Positions 16,342 through 24,120 of a stretch of DNA of 64,000 nucleotides are shown here, piece after piece. The translations under genes and the position numbers were made by a program. The notes beneath the pieces were generated by a model. It had not been told where the DNA came from. It saw only the letters and a list, made by a program, of their open reading frames with translations, and searched no databases. Source of the DNA: Bhargavaea changchunensis (GTDB lineage Bacteria; Bacillota; Bacilli; Bacillales_A; Planococcaceae); contig NZ_JBHTCT010000005.1 in assembly GCF_042665595.1 (NCBI RefSeq), positions 310,001 to 374,000 on the forward strand, read 5' to 3'. The first letter of the stretch is position 1, and every line of letters begins with the position of its first letter.

Positions 16342-17475
16342 TTAATCAGCCAGAATCTGTTTTGCGATAATGATGCGTTGAATCTGGTTGGTGCCTTCAT
16401 AGATTTGTGTGATTTTCGCATCCCGCATCATCCGTTCCACCGGATAATCCTTGATGAAGCCGTTGCCTCCCAGAAGCTGGACGGCATCCGTCGTGACTTG
16501 CATCGCGGTATCCGATGCGAAGCACTTGGCCATGGACGCATAGGCAATGACGTCCTCATCATTTTGGTCGAGCATCATAGCCGCCTTCTGGACAAGCAGG
16601 CGGGAGGCTTCGATCTTCATCGCCATGTCTGCCAAAGTGGACTGAACCATCTGGAAATGCTGGATCGGCTTTCCGAACTGTTTACGTTCCTTGACGTACT
16701 CAAGGCAATACTCATAAGCCCCTTTTGCAATGCCGGTCGCCTGTGCCCCGACGACCGGACGGGTAATATTAAAGACATTCATCAGGATCTTGAATCCTTC
16801 GCCTTCACCGCCAAGCAGATTCTCTTCAGGGACATAGACATCCTCCAGGAACAGCTCCCGGGTGACCGAACCCCGGATGCCCATCTTGTTCTCTTTCTTT
16901 CCAAAGGAAAATCCAGGTGTGCCCTTCTCTACAATGAACAGTGAAATTCCCTTAGTCCGCTCCTCGGAAGTCCTGGCAACGATGACATAGACCTCGGAAT
17001 CACCGGCATTCGTAATGAAAATCTTGTGTCCGTTCAACCGGTAGCCGGCACCATCTTTCACTGCTCTGGTCTGGATACTCGACACGTCCGACCCCGCTCC
17101 CGGTTCTGTAATCCCGAACGATCCCAATACGGTGCCGGTCGCCAGCGGAACGACGTATTTCTTCTTTTGTTCTTCCGTTCCTGCCAGAAGAAACGGTGTG
17201 ATGGTCAGTGCCTGTGTGGAAAGCGCGACTGATGTGGAGGCACATGCGGCTGCAATCTCTTCCACTACAGACACATGGGCAGCCGTATCAGAACCTACGC
17301 CTCCATACTCCTCCGGCACATCGATGCCGAAAAATCCGTTCTCGGCGAGCAGCCTGATATTCTCCCAAGGCGTTTCACCCTTTTCATCGACTTCCTGTGC
17401 TTTTGGGGCGATCTTCTCCCGGGCGATTTTCCGGGCCAGGTCCTTGATCATCTGGGATTGTTCGGTCATCAGCAT
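16342..17475 (-). CDS. Acyl-CoA dehydrogenase
   Basis: A 377-residue FAD enzyme catalysing the first oxidation of beta-oxidation. Signatures: FGITEPGAGSDVSSIQT (about residue 120), KIFITNAGDSEVYVI (about 150), and the catalytic base region MRDAKITQIYEGTNQIQRI near residue 355, where the Glu of YEGT is present as in short/medium-chain enzymes. The length is typical. The ATG at 17475 has AGGAGG eight bases upstream. Electrons would pass to ETF, which is not encoded in this window. Confidence 0.95.
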   Translation of the reverse strand: MLMTEQSQMIKDLARKIAREKIAPKAQEVDEKGETPWENIRLLAENGFFGIDVPEEYGGVGSDTAAHVSVVEEIAAACASTSVALSTQALTITPFLLAGTEEQKKKYVVPLATGTVLGSFGITEPGAGSDVSSIQTRAVKDGAGYRLNGHKIFITNAGDSEVYVIVARTSEERTKGISLFIVEKGTPGFSFGKKENKMGIRGSVTRELFLEDVYVPEENLLGGEGEGFKILMNVFNITRPVVGAQATGIAKGAYEYCLEYVKERKQFGKPIQHFQMVQSTLADMAMKIEASRLLVQKAAMMLDQNDEDVIAYASMAKCFASDTAMQVTTDAVQLLGGNGFIKDYPVERMMRDAKITQIYEGTNQIQRIIIAKQILAD

Positions 17476-17490
17476 TTTAATTTCCTCCTT

Positions 17491-18279
17491 TTATGTGCTT
17501 ATCTCTCGTCTCGCTTTGAATACCGGCGGACGCTGTTCCAGGAATGCGCCCATTCCCTCCATAGAATCCGGATAATCAAACATCATTGAAAGCGCTCTCA
17601 TTTCTTGGTTGATTAAAGAGCTGTCCTCCGTGTCTTTCCGATTGAACAGCTGTTTGGCCACCGCAAGCGCCAAGGTGCTTTTGCCGGCCAATGTTTCAGC
17701 GAGGAACCGAGCATCCTCAAGTGGGCGATCACTCACTTTTCCGATAAGACCGATGAAGCGGGCCTCCTCCGGCCGAACGAGTTTGCCCGTGAAAATCAGA
17801 TCGGCCGCATGGGTTCTCCCGACCATGGTCTGAAGCCGGGTGATGGCCCCTCCTCCAGGAATCAGGCCAAGATTGATTTCAGGCATTCCATAAAGAGCGT
17901 CCGGCCCTGAAATCCGAAAGTCGCATGTCAGGATCAGTTCCAGGCCGCTTCCAAGACAGTGTCCGTTTACAACCGCTATATAGGGCTTGCCTGAATGGAT
18001 AATCAGGTCCTGCAGGGCCTTTGCCTTTTCGGCAAATCCGTAAGCCTGAGAAACGGATAGACCGGTAATTTCTTTCAGATCCGCTCCGGCCAGAAATGAA
18101 TCCCCTTCCGCCGTCAAAATCACAGCCCTTACTGCAGGATCCTGATTGAGTATGAGAAAAGCGGATGATAGCTCTTCAGTCAGGCTTGAATCCAGCACAT
18201 TTGTATCTGCCGACTTTCTGATCGACACGGTCCCTACATGCCGGTCACGCTCAATGACCAGTTTTTCAAATGCCTCCAT
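17491..18279 (-). CDS. Enoyl-CoA hydratase/isomerase, first gene of the sigma-54 operon
   Basis: A 262-residue crotonase with oxyanion-hole motifs FLAGADLKEI and VNGHCLGSGLELILTCDFRI (the latter around residues 101-120) and MPEINLGLIPGGGAITRL, so both catalytic Glu positions are kept. The ATG at 18279 is eight bases from GGAGG; the GTG at 18288 is rejected. It is the promoter-proximal gene of a nine-gene run ending at the thiolase. The GG-N10-GC promoter lies about 45-70 bp upstream. A cre-like palindrome is inside its 3' part (17587-17600). Confidence 0.92.
   Translation of the reverse strand: MEAFEKLVIERDRHVGTVSIRKSADTNVLDSSLTEELSSAFLILNQDPAVRAVILTAEGDSFLAGADLKEITGLSVSQAYGFAEKAKALQDLIIHSGKPYIAVVNGHCLGSGLELILTCDFRISGPDALYGMPEINLGLIPGGGAITRLQTMVGRTHAADLIFTGKLVRPEEARFIGLIGKVSDRPLEDARFLAETLAGKSTLALAVAKQLFNRKDTEDSSLINQEMRALSMMFDYPDSMEGMGAFLEQRPPVFKARREIST
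17587..17600. promoter_or_regulatory. cre-like palindrome inside coding region
   Basis: TGAAAGCGCTCTCA differs from the ideal TGAAAGCGCTTTCA at one base. It lies within the 3' part of the first crotonase gene. Intragenic cre boxes can act as CcpA roadblocks; codon constraints or chance are the alternatives. Confidence 0.4.
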
Positions 18280-18331
18280 AGTCCCCACCTCCTCATCCCG
18301 CTCACCGCAGATTTTCCTGCTGCCTATTACT

Positions 18332-18351
18332 CTTGCAGGTTCCGTGCCAAC
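18332..18351 (-). promoter_or_regulatory. Sigma-54 (-24/-12) promoter of beta-oxidation/TRAP operon
   Basis: The minus strand reads GTTGGCACGGAACCTGCAAG. The -24 element is TTGGCACG and the -12 element is CTGCA, with the invariant GG (18348-18347) and GC (18336-18335) exactly ten bases apart. It differs from the TGGCACG-N4-TTGC consensus by one base and points at the crotonase gene starting at 18279. A sigma-54 activator gene lies just upstream, which strongly supports the call. Confidence 0.88.
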
Positions 18352-18400
18352 TTTTTAAAGCGCGCCATCACTGCATTCTGAAATTATTTAAAGTGATAAC

Positions 18401-18416
18401 GGTGAAATATTTCACA
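18401..18416. promoter_or_regulatory. Upstream activator site 1 (GGTGAAATATTTCACA)
   Basis: First of three GGTGAA-N4-TTCACC palindromes between the sigma-54 promoter and the activator gene; the last base departs from the consensus. It is about 50-70 bp upstream of the -24 element. A binding site for the adjacent activator is inferred. Confidence 0.7.
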
Positions 18417-18422
18417 TTGGCC

Positions 18423-18438
18423 GGTGAATCTTTTCACC
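18423..18438. promoter_or_regulatory. Upstream activator site 2 (GGTGAATCTTTTCACC)
   Basis: A perfect GGTGAA-N4-TTCACC palindrome, starting 22 bp from site 1, about two helical turns. That phasing would let two activator dimers sit on the same face of the DNA. Confidence 0.75.
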
Positions 18439-18462
18439 AATGCACCAAAACAAATTAAGGCC

Positions 18463-18478
18463 GGTGAATTTCTTCACC
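18463..18478. promoter_or_regulatory. Upstream activator site 3 / possible activator-gene terminator
   Basis: A third GGTGAA-N4-TTCACC palindrome, extended to a longer stem by flanking AGGCC/GGCCT bases. It starts 40 bp from site 2 and abuts the activator stop codon at 18482. On the minus strand the hairpin is followed by TTAATTTGTTTT, so it may double as that gene's terminator. Confidence 0.65.
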
Positions 18479-18481
18479 GGC

Positions 18482-19846
18482 CTACATTCCATACTTTTTG
18501 ATTTTCTTCACTAGAGTTGAATGGTCCACTTCGAGATGCCTGGCTGCTTCCCTGATCGTCTTGTATCGGTCCAGCGCCAAACGGATCATCCGTATTTCAG
18601 TCTGTTCCCGCAGCTCAGGAAGCGGAATGATTTCATCAGGGAAATACTCCTCGACCTGATTCTTGAGAAGTTCTCGGGGCAGATCCCGATCATCTATTTC
18701 AGGTCCTTCCGTCAGAATCACCAGCTGTTCCATCGTATTCTCCAGTTGCCTGACGTTGCCCGGCCAGGCATATGCAGTGAGAAGGCGGTAAGCAGCTTTA
18801 GTAAGTTCTTTATTCACAGCATACTTTTTATTGTACTTCTCCAGGAAGTGCCTGCAGAGAACCGAAATATCTTTCTTACGGTCACGGAGCGGCGGGATTT
18901 TAATCGGGATGACATTCAGACGGTAATACAGGTCCTCCCTAAACTTCCCCTCCTGAACCATTTGTTTCAGATCCCTGTTGGTGGCGGCAAGAAATCGGAT
19001 ATCCAGCTTTCGCGGTTTCGTTCCGCCAACTCTGGTGACTTCCCGGGTCTGGATCACCCTCAGCAGCTTGACCTGGAGGTGCAATGGAATCTCCCCGATT
19101 TCATCCAGAAGCACCGTTCCTTTATCGGCTGCTTCCAGCAAACCCGGCTTCGCACTCAGAGCGCCGGTGAATGCTCCTTTTTCATGCCCGAATAATTCGG
19201 CTTCCATCAGCGTCTCGGGAATCGCCCCACAGTTGATCTGAATATACGGGAACTCGCGCCGGTCACTGACTTTGTGAATGGTTTTGGAGACGACTTCCTT
19301 TCCGACCCCGGACTCACCAATGATCAGGATATTGGCTTCGGTCTTCGCGACTTTGGCCACTTTCTCTTTTAATTTCTTTGTCTCAAATGATGCACCAATC
19401 CACTCATCGGTTTTCAGCATCTGGAGCCTGAGCTGCTGCAGCTCGGTATAATTAATGTCTACCTGGTTGTGGTGCTCACGGTACAAGTCATCAATTCTTG
19501 AGAAACGGTGATAATTGGCCACATAGCAGATAAACTGACCGTCCTCATCATAAACCGGCTTACTCGTAATAAAGACCTCAATTCCCGTTCGGAGCTTCTG
19601 GGAAATTGTCAGCGGGTCCTTCTTTAGGATTTTCATCGATTGGCTGATGATGATTCCGTCTTCCTCCATGTCTTTTGTAGTCTTCCCAACGATTTCAGTT
19701 GTGGGTACACCGGAAATTTCCTCAACCGCTTTGTTTGCGTAGAAGATCCTCCCCTTCAAATCCGACAGCACGAAGCCATCGAAACTCTGATCGATGGCCT
19801 CCAGAAAAACCTGATCGATATCCAATATTGTGGTTTGGTGACTCAT
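18482..19846 (-). CDS. Sigma-54-dependent PAS-AAA+ transcriptional activator
   Basis: 454 residues. An N-terminal PAS sensor domain (about residues 10-120, with LSDLKGRIFYANKAVEEISG) is followed by the AAA+ domain: Walker A GESGVGKE near 177, the sigma-54 contact loop KGAFTGA near 236, Walker B LLDEIGEIP near 262 and an R-finger region. A Fis-type helix-turn-helix lies at the end (IREAARHLEVDHSTLVKKIKK). The ATG at 19846 follows GGGGGAGAAACT. The PAS domain may sense an acyl-CoA or carboxylate intermediate. The gene faces the beta-oxidation operon and very probably activates it. Confidence 0.94.
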   Translation of the reverse strand: MSHQTTILDIDQVFLEAIDQSFDGFVLSDLKGRIFYANKAVEEISGVPTTEIVGKTTKDMEEDGIIISQSMKILKKDPLTISQKLRTGIEVFITSKPVYDEDGQFICYVANYHRFSRIDDLYREHHNQVDINYTELQQLRLQMLKTDEWIGASFETKKLKEKVAKVAKTEANILIIGESGVGKEVVSKTIHKVSDRREFPYIQINCGAIPETLMEAELFGHEKGAFTGALSAKPGLLEAADKGTVLLDEIGEIPLHLQVKLLRVIQTREVTRVGGTKPRKLDIRFLAATNRDLKQMVQEGKFREDLYYRLNVIPIKIPPLRDRKKDISVLCRHFLEKYNKKYAVNKELTKAAYRLLTAYAWPGNVRQLENTMEQLVILTEGPEIDDRDLPRELLKNQVEEYFPDEIIPLPELREQTEIRMIRLALDRYKTIREAARHLEVDHSTLVKKIKKYGM

Positions 19847-19978
19847 AGTTTCTCCCCCTGTCACAAGCCAAGCCCAGACATTTATCCTTATCTATCATAC
19901 CAAATTTTCAGATAATTAGTTAACGGATAGCCATCACCTTTAATTAATAAGTCGTTGCTCAAGGATTATGTGCTATAA

Positions 19979-20128
19979 GAGAACAAACCGAAGCCCCTGT
20001 CGGACCAAAAGCTGGTCAATCTGATAAAGGATGAACACAGCATTACCGTCTCAAGGCGGACCATTGCGAAGTATAGGGAAGAGCTGAATATCCCGAGTTC
20101 GAGTGGGAGGAATGAGATTGGGGGTTGA
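19979..20128 (+). pseudogene. rpoN: 3' remnant of a sigma-54 factor gene (rpoN/sigL)
   Basis: The plus-strand frame 19979-20128 encodes about 49 residues ending in TGA. It matches the last part of RpoN: KPLSDQKLVNLI, then SRRTIAKYREELNIPSSS, which is the RpoN box (canonical ARRTVAKYRE) that reads the -24 element. An in-frame TAA sits at 19976 and no upstream sigma-54 sequence is visible, so only the C-terminal tip survives. It lies between the activator gene and the DUF1672 gene. An intact copy must be elsewhere if the two sigma-54 promoters here are active. Confidence 0.85.
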
Positions 20129-20155
20129 TACACCCTTTCAGATCATCACCTTCAA

Positions 20156-20200
20156 AAAGAGACCTTGCGGACTGCAATGTCCGCAAGGTCTCTTTGCTGA
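20156..20200. terminator. Strong hairpin terminator downstream of rpoN remnant
   Basis: A 16-bp perfect stem (left arm 20156-20171, right arm 20180-20195) with an 8-base loop and A-/T-rich flanks. It probably was the terminator of the decayed sigma-54 gene and can also end transcription from the DUF1672 gene converging from the right. Confidence 0.8.
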
Positions 20201-20290
20201 AGAATGGCCTCAAAAATATATTCAATTATTTCCTCTCCGTACTCGTTCCTCAATCTCCTTTGCCCCCTTTTTCTTATCGCATTGTTCCCT

Positions 20291-21286
20291 TCATTCTTTA
20301 ATAATTTCATTAGGCCAAGTGAGATCTATACTATTTTCTTTGTTTCCGCTGGCTCTCCGCTTGTCGATATAATTATCGTTAAGATTCAGCGAGTATGCAC
20401 CAATAGGAATTCCGGTTAATTCATTGATCCCTGATGAAAGCGAATCGATTATATCTGGATCCGGTGCCGCTTCTTCTTCCATATACAAGGTAATCCCAAA
20501 TGATACGTGCTTCGCATCATAACCTGTTTCTTCTAATACTTGCCGGATTTGCTCTACAGACACTTGCGGATTTTTCAAATAGAGTTTCAAAGCATCTTCA
20601 AAAGCCAGCCCGAAGGGGCTGACGAGATAATAAACATTCGAGAAACCGCTCCCCTTTACCTTTGAAACGGCTTCAGCAGTCAAACCGGTCACAGGATTAG
20701 AGTTAACAAACCCTTCAAGAAATTGATTCAGCTTGGTGAATTGTTCCGGGTATGCTTTTGCATAAAGCCAACCATATAGTGCAATTTCCACTTGACCTTC
20801 CTGGGTCCATACATCATCCGTTCTCATTGTCCCGGTTGAAAAGTCATAAGGAACGATGGCATATGTATAGAAATGCGGGTCCGCCACCGACTCTACATAA
20901 ACAGTTGCAGCATCCCGTGCACCGACAATGTTCGTAACGGTTATTTCCGTTTTGTATTTTTTCATAAAGAAAGCGGAAACTGCGTTTTCAATTTGTTCGG
21001 ATGCAGCCCTTGCCGCCTTTTCAATCTCTTGATTGGCATCCCGTAATTCGTAGCCCTCGCCGGTATAATCTTGTACTCTAACGAAGTTTTCTTTTTCATA
21101 GGCATTCTGCTTATCGCTGTTTGTATTTGAAGATGTCACGTCTTGTTCTCCTCCGCCTGCTTCTAGGCCGGATCTTGAATCTGCATCTTCAACAACTTCG
21201 TCTTTTCCAGATGCAAAGTGGCTGCACCCGCCAATAACCAAGGAGGCACCAACCAGTCCGGCCAGAAACCTTTTATTGATCCCCAT
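20291..21286 (-). CDS. DUF1672-family lipoprotein
   Basis: A 331-residue secreted lipoprotein. The signal peptide ends in LVIGGC with Cys21 as the lipid site, followed by a long acidic/Ser-Asn linker to about residue 68. The rest is one soluble domain with VRVQDYTGEGYELRDAN, AFFMKKYKTEITVTNIVGA and VYYLVSPFGLAFEDALKLYL, features I associate with DUF1672 proteins of Bacillus and Staphylococcus. The function is unknown. The ATG follows AGGAGG. The gene stands alone between the rpoN remnant and a duplicated segment. Confidence 0.8.
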   Translation of the reverse strand: MGINKRFLAGLVGASLVIGGCSHFASGKDEVVEDADSRSGLEAGGGEQDVTSSNTNSDKQNAYEKENFVRVQDYTGEGYELRDANQEIEKAARAASEQIENAVSAFFMKKYKTEITVTNIVGARDAATVYVESVADPHFYTYAIVPYDFSTGTMRTDDVWTQEGQVEIALYGWLYAKAYPEQFTKLNQFLEGFVNSNPVTGLTAEAVSKVKGSGFSNVYYLVSPFGLAFEDALKLYLKNPQVSVEQIRQVLEETGYDAKHVSFGITLYMEEEAAPDPDIIDSLSSGINELTGIPIGAYSLNLNDNYIDKRRASGNKENSIDLTWPNEIIKE

Positions 21287-21338
21287 AGTTGAACCTCCTG
21301 TCGGACTAACATGAATTCGCTGTTTTTATTTTTCAATT

Positions 21339-21478
21339 AATCAGCATGGACTCCTCTTCATCTGATATCATATCGATATTTTTGCGCAACAATTCTTCGA
21401 TATCACTTTCTTTATAAGCAATATCCGAAAAAGTCGTTGAATGGAACTTAATTGCTGTGCCGTTGCTGTTTTGTACAT
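21339..21478 (-). pseudogene. Truncated, frameshifted copy of the nuclease-like gene at 28122-29096
   Basis: The minus strand from ATG 21478 matches the first ~48 codons of the gene at 28122-29096 (for example the stretches FHSTTFSDIAYKESD and DEEESMLI). One base is missing after the third codon compared with the intact gene, and homology stops at a TGA after about 46 codons. The upstream GGAGGTATC ribosome-binding site is retained. It is part of a longer duplicated segment (21339-21636) and is not expected to make a functional protein. Confidence 0.85.
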
Positions 21479-21550
21479 ATGGATACCTCCCGAGCAGAAA
21501 GAGAAATAGTCATTTAACTATATCATTCCCAAAGAATGTAATCATTCAAT

Positions 21551-21592
21551 CTAGGTAACAACTCATCCCTCCAGGGTAACTACTCATACTTC
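21551..21592. repeat. Two-copy imperfect 21-bp repeat
   Basis: CTAGGTAACAACTCATCCCTC (21551) and CAGGGTAACTACTCATACTTC (21572) are adjacent 21-bp units sharing a GGTAAC-N-ACTCAT core. The equivalent stretch in the duplicated segment near 29174 has only one copy. The core resembles the GGTAATNATTCA units at 59299-59382. Confidence 0.55.
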
Positions 21593-21599
21593 AAATACA

Positions 21600-21636
21600 A
21601 AGACCGCCCAGAAAGTCTTACTCTCCAGGCGGTCTT
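21600..21636 (-). terminator. Terminator after M24-family gene
   Basis: AAGACCGCC (21600-21608) pairs with GGCGGTCTT (21628-21636); on the minus strand it is followed by TGTATTTG. It lies about 80 bp past the stop of the M24 gene and is the counterpart of the hairpin at 29198-29234. Confidence 0.65.
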
Positions 21637-21714
21637 CCATTATTTATACTTTTTCATAGCATCCAAAACAGCTTTGTTGCGCGCTCTTTCTGAAAAACTC
21701 TTTAACAATCGTTC

Positions 21715-22869
21715 TTAAACGCCTGTCTTCACCCCATCAAACACCAACGACTCCAAATCACTTGGATATTCCGTAATCAGTTCTGTTCCGTTTTCCTTCA
21801 GAATGACCGTGTCCGAATGGCGGAAGCCGCCGACTTCAGGGATATAGATGCCCGGTTCCACGCAGAAAGCCATGCCAGGCTTCAGGACCAGATCATTGTC
21901 GTATCGGAGTGACGGTTCTTCGTGGAGACCAATACCGATGCCGTGGCCAGTACGGTGGTTGACATACGGTTCGAGACCCGCTTTTTCTATCACTTTGCGT
22001 GCGACTTCATTGACCTCTTTTGCCGTGACGCCGACCTTAATGAAATCGAGAGCAGCTGCCTGGGCCTCCACCGCAACTTTGAAGGCGTCTTTCTGCTTGT
22101 CCGTCGGGCGGCCGATAAAGAAGGTCCGCTCGCACTCTGCACGGTAGCCATTAAGACCGACCTGACGGCTGTGGATGATGATGTCCTGCTCTTCCAGCTG
22201 GCGGGTGTTGGAGAAAACATGCGGCATGTTGGTGCGTTCAACACCGGACGGAGACATGACGAAGTAGTCGAGCGTCGCGTTTGGATGACATTCCGCCACT
22301 TCATTGAACAAGGCATGTGTCCCGAACTGATCCATTTCAATTTCGGACATTCCGGCAGCTGCATTCTCAAGAGAATGCTTGAGCGCGAGGCTGACGAGGC
22401 GGCCGGATTCCGCGATCATGGCCATTTCCTCCTCATCCTTGACCGCCCGCATGTCTACGATTTCCTGGTCGATGCTGACCAGTTCCGCTCCGTGCTTATG
22501 TGCGATCTGCTCCAACTTCACAGAGAAGGAAGCGAACTCTGCCCCGATTACCGTACCTTTCGGGTAGCTCGATAGGATCGTGTTGAAATGCTCCGTGTAG
22601 GACTCTCCCTGCCCAGTTTTCGACTTTACTTCATGATAGACATACAGTTCATCGACATTCGTTTTCGCCTTGGCATGCTCCTCCTCAAGAGATGGAATGA
22701 TCATTGTCGTTTTCTTCTTGTCCACCAGCAGCACAATCGGCCTGGAATAGGTAATTGCCTTTAATCCGCTGAAATAATACTGATTTTCAAAATTGAAGAT
22801 GACCGATACATCGATTCCCTTAGCGTCCATCACTTCGCGCAATTTTTGTACCCGTTTTTCTGTATTCAT
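21715..22869 (-). CDS. M24-family creatinase/aminopeptidase-like hydrolase
   Basis: 384 residues: an N-terminal creatinase-type domain (1-130) and a C-terminal pita-bread domain. The five metal ligands of true aminopeptidases (D, D, H, E, E) are not all present: the DxG region reads HSRQVG, the second Asp position falls in AECERTFF, and the last Glu is Ser in FRHSDT. Features of metal-free creatinase remain: Glu in ECERT, the His of HRTGHGIGIGLHE and Glu in VEPGIYIP. It may therefore cleave a C-N bond in a small guanidino, amide or peptide substrate. It follows an amidohydrolase and an SSS symporter. Confidence 0.82.
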   Translation of the reverse strand: MNTEKRVQKLREVMDAKGIDVSVIFNFENQYYFSGLKAITYSRPIVLLVDKKKTTMIIPSLEEEHAKAKTNVDELYVYHEVKSKTGQGESYTEHFNTILSSYPKGTVIGAEFASFSVKLEQIAHKHGAELVSIDQEIVDMRAVKDEEEMAMIAESGRLVSLALKHSLENAAAGMSEIEMDQFGTHALFNEVAECHPNATLDYFVMSPSGVERTNMPHVFSNTRQLEEQDIIIHSRQVGLNGYRAECERTFFIGRPTDKQKDAFKVAVEAQAAALDFIKVGVTAKEVNEVARKVIEKAGLEPYVNHRTGHGIGIGLHEEPSLRYDNDLVLKPGMAFCVEPGIYIPEVGGFRHSDTVILKENGTELITEYPSDLESLVFDGVKTGV

Positions 22870-22893
22870 TCAGATCCCGCCTTTTTTAATGTT

Positions 22894-24108
22894 TTATACC
22901 GTTTCCAGTTCCGGTGTTCCAGAAAGGCCGTGATTGACCACAATCTCTCCGTCCACAATGACCTGCTTGACCTTTTCAAGATGGGAGAGGCTTTCCAGCG
23001 GATTGCCCGCCACCATCAGAAGATCGGCCTTGCATCCCTTTTCAATCTTTCCGACATTTAACCCCAAAATCTCGCCGGCATTTACCGTGGCGGTTTTCAG
23101 CACAGCTTTCGTATCAGGCACCAGCTCATGCATCGCATACAGTTCGTCTTTTAATGCGTGATGGGAAGTGCCCGGCGAACCCGCGTCGGAGCCCGCCCCG
23201 ACCAGGACGCCGCTCTCAAAGTATTTTCTGAATGCCGCTGCATGGACTTCTGTGATTTCCCTCGCCTTTTCCTTAGCATATGCGGGTATTTCTTTCATGG
23301 ATGCAAGCTGTTGGTATACATGCAGGGTTGGGATCCATGCCGCTCCGCGTTCTTTCATCAGTTCCACCAGCTCGTCATCAAGGTAGTGCCCATGCTCGAT
23401 CGTATCGATGCCGGCCAGCAGTGAGTTCCGAATGCCATCTCTTCCTATCGCATGGGAAGCCACCTTAAGCCCGAAGCGGTGCGCCTCATTAGCGATGATC
23501 TGCAGTTCCTCGAGGTTCAGCTCGGAATGGCCGACCTGTTCCCCTTCATCACGTCCGTATGCCCCACCGGTCGCACTTACCTTGATGACCTGGGCACCCT
23601 TGTAAATCTGCTCACGGACACCTTTCAGCGCTTCATCTTTCCCGTCCACAAACCGTGCCCAGAACGGGTCATGCCCGCCGGTCATCGTCAGCGTCTTCCC
23701 GCTCGCAATCACATCCGGTCCCGGAACCAGCCCTCGCCGGATGCTTTTGGCCACATGCAGCGCGATATCATCAACGGAACCGATGTCACGCACAGTGGTG
23801 ATTCCATGTTCCAGGTAATGCCTGCAGTTAGACACCGCCCGAATCAGCATCTGCTCGTACCCTTCCGATTCAAGGGTTGCCACGGGATCGGCGGTGCCGT
23901 CCCACATCATGTGGATATGGAGGTCGATCAGTCCCGGCATGAGCAGATGGCCGCGTCCGTCATAGACAAGAAGCCCTTCAGGTATTTCCGAATCCTCGAT
24001 CACATCCTGGATGATTCCATCCTTCACCCATACTGCCCGGTTTTCAACCAGCTCCAGCTCTTCCCCAAACAGCAGACGTACGTTAGAAATGATATATTCC
24101 ACCGTCAA
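22894..24108 (-). CDS. Metal-dependent amidohydrolase, imidazolonepropionase-like (second copy)
   Basis: 404 residues, the same family as 5370-6605. Metal-site motifs: LIDLHIHMMWDG (HxH near residue 65), KVSATGGAYG (bridging Lys near 180), SHAIG and IEHGHYLDD histidines, and GAGSDAGSPG (Asp near 306). The start is a TTG at 24108 behind GGAGAAGGGG; a GTG at 24102 is an alternative. Hydrolysis of an N-acyl or peptide bond is inferred. It sits between the symporter and the creatinase-like gene, suggesting import followed by two hydrolytic steps. Confidence 0.87.
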   Translation of the reverse strand: MTVEYIISNVRLLFGEELELVENRAVWVKDGIIQDVIEDSEIPEGLLVYDGRGHLLMPGLIDLHIHMMWDGTADPVATLESEGYEQMLIRAVSNCRHYLEHGITTVRDIGSVDDIALHVAKSIRRGLVPGPDVIASGKTLTMTGGHDPFWARFVDGKDEALKGVREQIYKGAQVIKVSATGGAYGRDEGEQVGHSELNLEELQIIANEAHRFGLKVASHAIGRDGIRNSLLAGIDTIEHGHYLDDELVELMKERGAAWIPTLHVYQQLASMKEIPAYAKEKAREITEVHAAAFRKYFESGVLVGAGSDAGSPGTSHHALKDELYAMHELVPDTKAVLKTATVNAGEILGLNVGKIEKGCKADLLMVAGNPLESLSHLEKVKQVIVDGEIVVNHGLSGTPELETV

Positions 24109-24120
24109 AACCCCTTCTCC

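Larger units (their letters stand above)
19865..20290. other. Intergenic region with gene remnant
   Basis: It holds the activator gene promoter region on the minus strand (19850-19960, AT-rich), the rpoN remnant, and the hairpin at 20156-20200. Nothing else coding is visible. Confidence 0.7.
21339..21636. repeat. ~300-bp diverged duplication of 28956-29234
   Basis: The segment matches 28956-29234 from the nuclease-gene 5' end through its ribosome-binding site and leader, up to and including the AAGACCGCC/GGCGGTCTT terminator hairpin of the next gene upstream. Both copies follow the 3' end of an unrelated minus-strand gene. The copies differ at scattered positions, and this copy has extra bases in the leader. 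Confidence 0.85.

Noticed and set aside
21715..22869. Call as Xaa-Pro aminopeptidase or prolidase
   Set aside because: Several of the five metal ligands are replaced, so a metallopeptidase function is doubtful. Kept as creatinase/aminopeptidase-like.
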